NCBI GenBank assembly: GCA_026416535.1
Contig: JAOAFA010000098.1
Location: forward strand, 1-64,000
DNA from: Deltaproteobacteria bacterium
GTDB lineage: Bacteria > Myxococcota > SpSt-1050
DNA: 64,000 bases
Direction of reading: 5' to 3'
Both the position numbers and the translations under genes were made by a program. This document shows, in pieces, positions 56,876 through 64,000 of the stretch (position 1 is the first letter of the stretch; the number at the start of each line of letters is the position of its first letter). Under the pieces are notes generated by a model, which was not told the DNA's origin, did no database searches, and saw only the letters and a program-made list of their open reading frames with translations.

Positions 56876-58666
56876 CTATCGCTGATTAATGGTCCGTTCA
56901 AATGTTATTTTCTCACTAAGGGCGCCATTGTATTCATCATCGGTTAGATACCCAAACATATTCATTCTGTAAAGTATATTCTGAACCCTCTCAATCCATT
57001 TATCCGGTATTTCATTTTTAATATAGTATACATAAAACCTATTTGGATTCGGAATTATAGAGGCTAAATAAGCAGCCTCAGAGGCTTTAAGCTCGGAGGG
57101 ATATTTACCAAAATAGTGTCTAGATGCGGCGGCTATCCCGAAAATATCAGGACCCCATTCAATACCATTTAAGTAAATCTCAAGTATTCTTTCTTTTGAA
57201 AGAGTAGCATCTAACTCTATAGCTAATAAAAGCTCTTTTGCCTTTCGAATAAGTGTCTTCTCTTTTGTAAGAAGCAAGTTTTTAACCAACTGCTGAGTTA
57301 TTGTCGAGCCACCTCTTAAATAAGGCCTATCACTGCCTACATTATCAATAATAGCACTTTCTATCTCTTTGAATTCAACTCCTTTATGTCCAAAAAAACC
57401 GGCATCCTCACTTACAACAATAGCTCCATAAACAGATCTAGGTATATCAACAAGACTTACATAATCTGGATTTTTTTGTCCAATTATTATCTTTCTTTTT
57501 TTTCCATTCCTACCAACGAACTCAAAAGAAAAATCTGATCTAAGATAATCAAATCTCTTTGAGATCTGTATAGGTTTTATTACCTCGCCATTTATTGATA
57601 CATTATTAATCTTCTTTACTCGATTAATATTACCAGATATCGATATCTTCACTTTAATTTCACCTTTCATATTAAAGTCTTTAAAATCCTCTCCACCGAA
57701 AAATGCTGCGATATCATTTAATTCAAATTTTTTACTTTCCAGATTTATAAAATAGTCCCCTCTAACAATCCTGCCAGATAAGACTAGATTCATCTCACTT
57801 ACATTAATATTAATTTCATCCAATCTAATCATTTCCAGGGCAACAGAAAATAAAACTTTACCATTTAGTAAAAATCTTTTTATCTCAAACGGTCTTTCAC
57901 CTATAAAAGGATGAGAAATATACATATTGCTCACACTTGCATCATTAAACTCAAATTCAATCTCATCACCTTTTTTTCTTACAGTAACATATCCGGTTAG
58001 TCTTCCGCTAATAAGACCAGAATACTTATTCAAATATCTATCTAATAAAAATGGTATGTCTACATTAATAAAGGCTATTTTTGCTGATCTTGATCCTAAA
58101 TCAATATCCTCAATTCTCATTTTGTATTTATCCTTTAATTCAACTTCAACATATTTATCTTTTAGAGAATATCTACCTACCAACTTAACTTCAAATGGAA
58201 TTTTTCTATAGACTAATTTTAATTCATGAACTTTCATTGTAATATCATAATTTCCATAAGAGTCTTTTTGATGAATTTTTTTCTCCTGCCCTTTTATCTT
58301 CTCTAAAAGCTCTAAATCAACAATGCCTCTCCCGCAATTAATAAAGAAGCTATTCTTCCTAAATATTAACTTTTTTTCAATTCCCCAGAGGTGACAATCT
58401 CTCAACTCAGCTAAACTACTATTTCTATACAACAACCGCATCTCTAAGAATTCAACACCTGAGAATAACCCTATATCTCCAAGCTTATATGAAAACGACA
58501 AATTATCAAACCTAATTCTCCTATCAATTTCACTCGCAATCTTTCTTTTGAAGGAATCCGTATTTAAATAAAGTTTTACAACAACAGAAGGTAATAAAAG
58601 AATGAAAGTTATGAGACAAAGAAGAATTATTAAAATACTAACTCTTCTATTTTTTATAAATTTCAT
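56876..58666 (-). CDS. AsmA-like domain fused to a GT51 peptidoglycan glycosyltransferase
   Basis: The 596-residue inner-membrane protein has one N-terminal TM (about 8-30) and a beta-rich AsmA/DUF748-like region (about 35-390; 'IRFDNLSFSYKLGDIGLFSG'). A C-terminal monofunctional transglycosylase follows (about 400-580) with 'VSEDAGFFGHKGVE', 'GGSTITQQLVKNLLL' and 'EIYLNGIEWG'. It polymerises lipid II glycan strands in the periplasm; no transpeptidase domain is present. The start overlaps the deacetylase stop by 4 bp. The fusion is longer than ordinary MtgA (about 240 residues). Confidence 0.85.
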   Translation of the reverse strand: MKFIKNRRVSILIILLCLITFILLLPSVVVKLYLNTDSFKRKIASEIDRRIRFDNLSFSYKLGDIGLFSGVEFLEMRLLYRNSSLAELRDCHLWGIEKKLIFRKNSFFINCGRGIVDLELLEKIKGQEKKIHQKDSYGNYDITMKVHELKLVYRKIPFEVKLVGRYSLKDKYVEVELKDKYKMRIEDIDLGSRSAKIAFINVDIPFLLDRYLNKYSGLISGRLTGYVTVRKKGDEIEFEFNDASVSNMYISHPFIGERPFEIKRFLLNGKVLFSVALEMIRLDEININVSEMNLVLSGRIVRGDYFINLESKKFELNDIAAFFGGEDFKDFNMKGEIKVKISISGNINRVKKINNVSINGEVIKPIQISKRFDYLRSDFSFEFVGRNGKKRKIIIGQKNPDYVSLVDIPRSVYGAIVVSEDAGFFGHKGVEFKEIESAIIDNVGSDRPYLRGGSTITQQLVKNLLLTKEKTLIRKAKELLLAIELDATLSKERILEIYLNGIEWGPDIFGIAAASRHYFGKYPSELKASEAAYLASIIPNPNRFYVYYIKNEIPDKWIERVQNILYRMNMFGYLTDDEYNGALSEKITFERTINQR

Positions 58667-59592
58667 ACAAAAACATAATCTTGCAACCTAAAATCAGATA
58701 GCCTCTTTACTCTATCTGGCTTAAATTCATCTATAAAAGACTTTAACCTGTCAAGTTTTATTCTCAGAGGGATGTTAATATCAAATTGAGCCTTACAGAG
58801 TCTATCATCTTTAACATCATCTCTATCTATAAAATCTAAACCATGTAATTCTATGTGAAGAAAATCTTGTAACTTTGCCTTCTTTTTCAGATAGTTGTAT
58901 AAAATATTTTTAGAACCCATAATGAATGTCCCTATGAAAGGGATGCCTAGTCTTCCCGCAACAGATATAGGAATCTCCAATATACTACTATACCTCACCG
59001 CCCTTGAATATAAATCAGGACCCATTGGATATATCCTTCTCTCAGCAAAAGGCATCTTAATGCTACCACAGATACTCTTTGTCTTCCTTCCAATTAACCT
59101 ATAAAATCCTATAACCGCACATTTTAAAAAATAATAAAATGGGCTTGGGAGAATTGAAGAATCGTATCTATATTCCATATTTGTAATTAACCTTATAAAG
59201 TGAGGATGCATGTTATATCCCGGTGCCCTAAATCCAATCGGCCTTACACCTAGCCTGTCACCAATAATTTTGTGGCAACCTTCTATCTCTTCTTCAATAA
59301 TATTTTCAGGCAAGAGTGAGAGATTATACAAATGACTATAAGAATGGTTAGCAATTTCATAACCCATAGATATTGCATCCTTCAGAGACGATACCGTCCT
59401 TTCATCATTCAACTCCCTCCCTACCACAAATAAAGTTGGCTTAATATTAATGCCTACAAAAAAATTATAGATTCTTTCTAAAGCCTTTGTATATACTACA
59501 TTCTGAATCTTGTTTTCTGGTATCTCAATCCCATGTATGTCATAATAGCAAGATAGTGGGTCTAAATCTATAGAAATACAAATCTCTTTCAT
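58663..59592 (-). CDS. Polysaccharide deacetylase (NodB-like)
   Basis: The 309-residue carbohydrate esterase 4-type protein starts 'EICISIDLDPLSCYY' with the catalytic/metal Asp. It has 'YEIANHSYSHLYNLS' (metal His pair), 'RPIGFRAPGYNMH' and 'LHIELHGLDFID'. No signal peptide is seen, so it may act on a cytoplasmic or membrane-bound sugar such as a lipid-linked intermediate, like PgaB/ArnD-type enzymes. It overlaps glmU and the transglycosylase gene by 4 bp on each side. Confidence 0.85.
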   Translation of the reverse strand: MKEICISIDLDPLSCYYDIHGIEIPENKIQNVVYTKALERIYNFFVGINIKPTLFVVGRELNDERTVSSLKDAISMGYEIANHSYSHLYNLSLLPENIIEEEIEGCHKIIGDRLGVRPIGFRAPGYNMHPHFIRLITNMEYRYDSSILPSPFYYFLKCAVIGFYRLIGRKTKSICGSIKMPFAERRIYPMGPDLYSRAVRYSSILEIPISVAGRLGIPFIGTFIMGSKNILYNYLKKKAKLQDFLHIELHGLDFIDRDDVKDDRLCKAQFDINIPLRIKLDRLKSFIDEFKPDRVKRLSDFRLQDYVFV

Positions 59593-60980
59593 CTACCAAT
59601 TTTCTTTTTCTTCCTTTTCAAAACCCATCCTTCAATATTTTTTTGGACTACTCGAGACAAGGCGAGTGAATTTGCAGGAACATCCTCAGTAATAGTACTC
59701 CCCGCACCAATGTATGCATTTCTCCCTATCCTAACAGGAGCCACGAGTTGGGTATCTGACCCAACAAATACTCCATCTTCAAGTACAGTCTTGTATTTTC
59801 TCTCTCCATCATAATTACATGTGATAGTACCGGCTCCCACATTAACACCATCTCCGATTTCAGCGTCTCCCAAATAAGCAAGATGGTTTGCCTTGCTACC
59901 TTTCCCTATATGAGTCTTTTTTAATTCCACAAAATTTCCGATGTGAACTTCCTCTTCAACAATTGTATCAGGTCTGAGTCTGGCAAACGGTCCTATAATC
60001 GAATTCTTAAGCACAATAGCCTTGTCAATATAACAATAGGCCTTTACAGTTACAGAATCACTTAATTTCGAATCAGCAATAATTGTTCCATTCTCAATCA
60101 CTACATTGCTACCTATCTCACTTTTGCCTAATATAAAAACATTGGGATATATTACTGTATCGCGTCCTATCTCTACGTCTCTGCCTATGTAGACGGTATC
60201 AGGACTAATTATTGTAACACCATTTACCATGTGTGCAGTATTAATCCTTTTCTGCAAAATCCTTAATATCTCTGAGAGCTCAACCCTATTATTAGCACCA
60301 AGCAAAAACTCCCTCTTCGATTCTAATATTTTTACATCTATGTGATCCGATATAGCATACTGGAATATATCTGGAAAATAATATTCTCTCTGAGAATTTT
60401 TATTTTTAATCTTGCCTATATACTTTCTAACTAACCTCGTCGAGCAAAGATACAATCCAGCATTTACCTCTTTTATATTCTTCTCTAAATCTGTCGCATC
60501 CCTCTCCTCTACAATTTTCAACAGATTATCCTTCCTATCTCTCACAATCCTTCCATAACCATAAGGGTCTTCAGTCAGAAAGGAGGTAACAACAAATTTT
60601 TCCTCACCAAATGAATGCATCAGTTCCAATATTATAGTCTCATCAATAAGTGGCATATCACCATACACAATAATAAATTTCTCACTACCTACTTTAGGCA
60701 GAGCAACTCTTACAGCATCTCCGGTCCCTTTTTGATCCTTCTGGATGACAAATGAAAAAATTTTTTCACCAAATTCGGATATCAAATACTCCTTTACCTT
60801 TTCTGCACCAAAACCCAAAACAACAACAATATCCTCTATTCCAGCCCGCAAAAGAGCTCTTAATGGATAATAAATCATTGGTTTATCAATGAGCTTATGC
60901 ATTACTTTAGGCAAATCAGATTTAAACCTTACACCCTTTCCAGCAGCAAGTAAAACAGCTGATATTTTATTGGCTCTCAT
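59589..60980 (-). CDS. glmU: Bifunctional GlcNAc-1-P uridylyltransferase / GlcN-1-P acetyltransferase
   Basis: The 463-residue enzyme makes UDP-GlcNAc for peptidoglycan and LPS. The N-terminal pyrophosphorylase (about 1-230) has 'VLLAAGKGVRFKSDLPKVMHKL', 'QKGTGDAVRVAL' and 'VYGDMPLI'. The C-terminal left-handed beta-helix (about 250-455) has 'NFVELKKTHIGKGSKANHLAYLGDAEIG' and 'NVGAGTITCNYDGERKYKT'. It is complete, with an extra basic tail 'KRKKKKIGR'. It lies 14 bp after the DUF4325 gene and overlaps the deacetylase by 4 bp. Confidence 0.96.
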   Translation of the reverse strand: MRANKISAVLLAAGKGVRFKSDLPKVMHKLIDKPMIYYPLRALLRAGIEDIVVVLGFGAEKVKEYLISEFGEKIFSFVIQKDQKGTGDAVRVALPKVGSEKFIIVYGDMPLIDETIILELMHSFGEEKFVVTSFLTEDPYGYGRIVRDRKDNLLKIVEERDATDLEKNIKEVNAGLYLCSTRLVRKYIGKIKNKNSQREYYFPDIFQYAISDHIDVKILESKREFLLGANNRVELSEILRILQKRINTAHMVNGVTIISPDTVYIGRDVEIGRDTVIYPNVFILGKSEIGSNVVIENGTIIADSKLSDSVTVKAYCYIDKAIVLKNSIIGPFARLRPDTIVEEEVHIGNFVELKKTHIGKGSKANHLAYLGDAEIGDGVNVGAGTITCNYDGERKYKTVLEDGVFVGSDTQLVAPVRIGRNAYIGAGSTITEDVPANSLALSRVVQKNIEGWVLKRKKKKIGR

Positions 60981-60994
60981 ATATTTGATTCCAA

Positions 60995-61681
60995 TTACTT
61001 CCTCTTTCTATTTTGAGTCTTTTTTTGTGGCACTTTTTCTGACTTTTTTTCTACTTTCTTCTCTACTTTTTTGGTTTTGACTACTTTTTTATCAACGCCT
61101 TTCATCCTATGAGGAGTGGTTTTCTCAGTTTTAGTACTCTTCCTTTTTATTTCAACTTTCTCTTCTACATCTTTTTCAATCACAACCTCTTTATCTCTCT
61201 TTTCTTCCATTGTCTCCTCTAAAACAGCTACCTCCTCCTTTTCACTCACAACCGTTGCCTCCTTTGACTCACCCACACTTGACACTTTTTGAGTATCAAC
61301 TTTCTCCTCTAACTTATGTACAACTTCCTCAGCTTTTCTTTCAACATGAACTGTTTGAATTGGTTCACCAATGACAGCTGTAATCCCCTCAGGTTCGATC
61401 CCCCTTTTTTGCACTATTACCGAATCAAACACCATTTTTACAACAGCAGTTTGATTCTGCAAGATAACCTTTTTCTTAAACCCCTCATACCCTATACCAC
61501 GAAATACTGTATCAAGAAATTCCTCACAAAAATGCTTATTCACACCCTGAACCCCAGAGAAATCAACAATAACATTTATATCAGGCTCTTTCCTTATCGA
61601 ATCAAGCACACTCACGGCAAGCCTTCTGCCAAGATCAGCTGAACTCAAGAAACCACCAAAATCCTTAAGACTAATTCTCAT
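60995..61681 (-). CDS. STAS-like DUF4325 protein with long Lys/Glu tail
   Basis: The 228-residue protein has an N-terminal DUF4325 (STAS-like) domain (about 1-85; 'SLKDFGGFLSSADLGRRLAVSVLDS', 'VIVDFSGVQGVNKHFCEEFLDTVF'). The remainder (about 110-228) is a low-complexity tail with alternating acidic and Lys/Thr-rich blocks ending 'QKKTQNRKRK', which looks nucleic-acid binding or disordered. DUF4325 proteins often act in small regulatory modules. It sits 12 bp after the fumarase beta gene and 14 bp before glmU. Confidence 0.7.
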   Translation of the reverse strand: MRISLKDFGGFLSSADLGRRLAVSVLDSIRKEPDINVIVDFSGVQGVNKHFCEEFLDTVFRGIGYEGFKKKVILQNQTAVVKMVFDSVIVQKRGIEPEGITAVIGEPIQTVHVERKAEEVVHKLEEKVDTQKVSSVGESKEATVVSEKEEVAVLEETMEEKRDKEVVIEKDVEEKVEIKRKSTKTEKTTPHRMKGVDKKVVKTKKVEKKVEKKSEKVPQKKTQNRKRK

Positions 61682-61693
61682 ACACTCCCTCCT

Positions 61694-62275
61694 CTATTTC
61701 TTACCTAGCAATCTTTTATAATTTTCCATGGAAGAATTATAGACCTCTTCATGAAGACTTCTACCCTTTGAGTCCATTGTAACCACGGCTGGGAATTGTT
61801 CTACCTGCAATACCCACATTGCTTCCGGCACACCAAATTCTTCAAGTTTATATACATCCAATACCTTTTTTATCCTCTGACCAATATAAACTGCGGCTCC
61901 CCCGACAACATGTAAATAGACAGCTCCACAATCTTTCATAGCTTCAAGTGTGTTCTTGCCCATTCCTCCTTTCCCTATGACACCCCTTAAATTATACTTT
62001 CTAATTACTTCAGCCTGGTACGGTTCTTCTCTAATACTCGTAGTCGGTCCTGCAACCTTAAATACATACTGACCATTCTCATAAACCACAACAGGACCAC
62101 AATGATATATGAATGTCCCATTTAGTATTTCTTTTAGCTTCTTGTCATCATTTTCTACAAGGTATTTATGTGCGGCATCTCTACCTGTTACAATAACTCC
62201 ACAAATCTCAACCTCATCACCTACGTTAAGCCCTCTTATTTCTTCGGCAGAGACAGGGGTATTAAGAATCTTCAT
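61694..62275 (-). CDS. Class I (Fe-S) fumarate hydratase beta subunit
   Basis: The 193-residue protein matches the beta subunit of two-subunit fumarase / L-tartrate dehydratase: 'TGRDAAHKYLVEN', 'IYHCGPVVV', 'GPTTSIREEPYQAEVI', 'GVIGKGGMGKNTLEAMK' and 'YLHVVGGAAVYIGQRI'. The alpha subunit that carries the 4Fe-4S cysteines is not encoded next to it and must be elsewhere. The gene starts the long minus-strand run, divergent from corA. Confidence 0.9.
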   Translation of the reverse strand: MKILNTPVSAEEIRGLNVGDEVEICGVIVTGRDAAHKYLVENDDKKLKEILNGTFIYHCGPVVVYENGQYVFKVAGPTTSIREEPYQAEVIRKYNLRGVIGKGGMGKNTLEAMKDCGAVYLHVVGGAAVYIGQRIKKVLDVYKLEEFGVPEAMWVLQVEQFPAVVTMDSKGRSLHEEVYNSSMENYKRLLGKK

Positions 62276-62350
62276 ACATAAACTCCTTCTGATGGAAAAC
62301 TAACATAATAACGCTAAAATAGCAATAGAGAAGAAATTTCAATTTTTTTA

Positions 62351-62378
62351 TTGAATATTTATTTTTTTAAATTATACA
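62351..62378 (+). promoter_or_regulatory. Promoter of corA
   Basis: TTGAAT, a 16 bp AT-rich spacer and TATACA precede corA. Transcription would start near 62385 and include GGGAGGT before the ATG. Confidence 0.4.
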
Positions 62379-62400
62379 CCAAAAATCTGGGAGGTAATTA

Positions 62401-63315
62401 ATGCTAAAATATTTCAGGCTAGATAACCAAAAAATAATAGAATCAGACGAAGGTAATAGCAATATTCTCATCTATATTTCACCTACTAATGAAGAGAAGA
62501 AATTACTATCTGATCTATACCAGTTAGACGAACATACCATCAATTCCGCTCTAGATCCTGATGAATTGTCTCGAATAGAATTCGAGGCAAATCACACAGC
62601 AATTATTTATAAAAGACCCAAAAATATATCAAAAGACAAGAACCTGTTATTTAAGGTCGATTCCATTGGAATATTCACACTCAAAGACAAGATTATTATC
62701 ATCATGAATGAGGATATTTCACTCTTCTCATCAAAACTATTTCAGAAAGTAAATTCACTTAACGAAGTTATGTTAAAGCTCTTATCCATATCTATTAGTC
62801 ACTTTTTAGAACATATTAAAGTCATGAATATGATTACTGATGAACTCGAAAAAAAGATTAGCAGTTCAATGGAAAATAAATATTTACAGAATTTTTTTAA
62901 TATTGAAAAATCACTGGTTTACTATGTAAACTCAATTAACTCAAATAGTGTTCTTATAGAAAGGATGAAAAATAATTCAGCGAAACTAGGCTTTAGTCAA
63001 GAAGAGATCGAACTCCTTGATGACTTAATAATAGACAACAATCAGTGTCTTAGACAAGCTGAGATATATTCTAATATACTCGCCTCCTTGATGGATGCAA
63101 GAGTATCCATAGTTAGTAACAATCTCAACATATTAATGAAGACACTCAATATCATAACAATTATGATCATGGTTCCAACACTAGTCGTCAGCGTCTTTTC
63201 AATGAATGTATCCCTTCCTCTCCAAGATCTCCCATATGCCTTCTGGATTATTTTATGTCTCTGCATCATATCAGTAACTACAGTTTTTCTAATTTGGAAA
63301 TATAAAAAATGGTGA
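62401..63315 (+). CDS. corA: CorA-family divalent cation channel with altered GMN motif
   Basis: The 304-residue protein has a soluble N-terminal domain, a long helix (about 130-240) and two C-terminal TM helices, as in CorA. The pore motif, normally YGMN, reads 'VSVFSMNVSLPLQDLPYAFW', with Ser for the otherwise near-universal Gly. The following 'LP.QD.PYAFW' loop is typical of the family. It mediates Mg2+ (or Co2+/Zn2+) flux if active. GGGAGGT precedes the ATG. Confidence 0.85.
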   Translation: MLKYFRLDNQKIIESDEGNSNILIYISPTNEEKKLLSDLYQLDEHTINSALDPDELSRIEFEANHTAIIYKRPKNISKDKNLLFKVDSIGIFTLKDKIIIIMNEDISLFSSKLFQKVNSLNEVMLKLLSISISHFLEHIKVMNMITDELEKKISSSMENKYLQNFFNIEKSLVYYVNSINSNSVLIERMKNNSAKLGFSQEEIELLDDLIIDNNQCLRQAEIYSNILASLMDARVSIVSNNLNILMKTLNIITIMIMVPTLVVSVFSMNVSLPLQDLPYAFWIILCLCIISVTTVFLIWKYKKW

Positions 63316-63323
63316 AATTATAT

Positions 63324-64000
63324 CTATCTTACAGGCTGAGAAAAATATCTATTCGTCTCTAAAACAACGATATTGCTAAGTAGTAAAAGTGATATCAAAT
63401 TTGGAATTGCCATTAAACCATTTGCAATGTCTGCAAATGTCCATACCACTGGTAGGGATAAAATAGAACCCAAAAAAACAAATGCTACCCACAAGATGCG
63501 GTAATACATCTTAATTTTGCTTCCAAAGATATATTCAGCTGCTTTCTCACCGTAATATGACCATCCAATAATGGTGGAAAAGACAAATGTCAAGAGCCCC
63601 ACATTTAAGACTAATGGTCCAATAATCTTTATATGAGAAAATGATGAAATAGTTAGTTCAGTTCCACTTTTCCCTAACATCCAATCCCCGCTACTAACTA
63701 CGGTAACCCCCGTGATTAGACAAATTATCACAGTATCCCAAAATGTTCCGGTAGAAGATACAAGTGCCTGTTTAACTGGTTCTTCTGTTTTGGCAGCGGC
63801 TGCAACGATAGGTGCACTGCCCAGTCCAGACTCATTTGAAAACAGACCTCTTGCAATACCGTATCTTATAGTATCCTTTAAAACAGAGCCGGTAAATCCA
63901 CCTACGGCTGCAAGTGGAGAGAAGGCACCTTTTAAAATAATACTTATTGCGCCTGGTAATTTTTCATAGTTTAGAGTAATAATTGTTATGCACCCTAGTA
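63324..64000 (-). CDS. Sodium/alanine symporter (AGCS family), 5' end beyond window
   Basis: The track lists only a 135-residue ORF, but the same frame stays open to the window end. It reads 'NYEKLPGAISIILKGAFSPL', 'GGFTGSVLKDTIRYGIARGL', 'FSNESGLGSAPIVAAAAKTE' and 'EPVKQALVSSTGTFWDTVII', the hallmark of AGCS Na+-coupled alanine/glycine carriers. About 225 C-terminal residues are present; the first half lies beyond 64000. The stop is 8 bp from the convergent corA stop. Confidence 0.92.
   Translation of the reverse strand, partial: LGCITIITLNYEKLPGAISIILKGAFSPLAAVGGFTGSVLKDTIRYGIARGLFSNESGLGSAPIVAAAAKTEEPVKQALVSSTGTFWDTVIICLITGVTVVSSGDWMLGKSGTELTISSFSHIKIIGPLVLNVGLLTFVFSTIIGWSYYGEKAAEYIFGSKIKMYYRILWVAFVFLGSILSLPVVWTFADIANGLMAIPNLISLLLLSNIVVLETNRYFSQPVR

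Noticed and set aside
1-64000. CRISPR arrays, phage genes, toxin-antitoxin pairs, rRNA operons
   Set aside because: No direct-repeat arrays, phage structural genes, TA modules or rRNA sequences were seen; apart from the transposase stub the window looks like core chromosome.

Overview
The window is an AT-rich (mid-30s % GC by eye) bacterial chromosome fragment from a diderm. It carries lipoproteins, C-terminal-aromatic outer-membrane barrels, an alpha-2-macroglobulin, GlmU and a GT51 transglycosylase. Several signatures point to a deltaproteobacterial, Myxococcota-like lineage: a Glt/Cgl gliding-machinery-type operon with an FHA-TM-AgmX/PglI protein, and lipoproteins with FN3, choice-of-anchor and Ig-like repeats. 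A sulfide-dependent homocysteine operon, a B12 methionine synthase without an activation domain and a class I Fe-S fumarase subunit suggest an anaerobic or microaerophilic life. The lineage call is inference; no phylogeny was run. Bases 1-19 are exactly the Tn5/Nextera mosaic end, so the left edge is a contig end carrying library adapter, directly followed by the 3' stub of a transposase.

Layout. 0.02-0.16 kb: transposase stub. 0.25-9.9 kb: large alpha-2-macroglobulin (minus), UMF1-type MFS transporter (plus), FN3 lipoprotein (minus). 10-13 kb: rsmB-rpe-sugar kinase (plus). 13-16.5 kb: polyphosphate-linked set sixA, ppk1 and a CYTH triphosphate tunnel protein (minus). 16.6-26.6 kb: seven-gene glt/cgl-like operon (minus). 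26.7-29.4 kb: lipoprotein-eno-rplC (minus). 29.5-31.9 kb: three-gene sulfide-to-homocysteine operon (minus). 32.1-35.1 kb: hybrid histidine kinase with a degenerate ATPase domain (plus). 35-38 kb: PilZ, ASH-repeat lipoprotein, nadA (minus), preceded by tRNA-Arg(CCG). 38-44.5 kb: Ig-repeat protein, and a secreted DOMON-like / barrel / choice-of-anchor lipoprotein operon (minus). 45-48.6 kb: smc (plus). 48.5-62.3 kb: a long minus-strand run of fumarase beta, DUF4325 protein, glmU, deacetylase, AsmA-like-GT51 fusion, split purH, class V PLP enzyme, metH, CDF transporter, a small membrane protein and a surface alpha-amylase. 62.4-64 kb: CorA (plus) and the 3' part of an AGCS Na+/alanine symporter (minus).

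How it works together. The glt-type operon encodes an envelope-spanning complex: an inner-membrane FHA/TonB-like protein, periplasmic TPR proteins, a TPR lipoprotein and outer-membrane barrels. Its AglRQS-type motor is not in the window. The homocysteine operon and metH together give sulfide + aspartate semialdehyde to homocysteine to methionine. GlmU, deacetylase and GT51 form an envelope-building set. The amylase and the DOMON-like/barrel/lipoprotein operon may handle alpha-glucans at the surface.

Promoters with TTGACA/TTGACT-like -35 boxes and 16-18 bp spacers are visible in most divergent gaps. Two of them place the transcription start almost on the start codon. All five convergent gene pairs overlap or lie within 8 bp of each other, leaving no room for ordinary terminators between genes.
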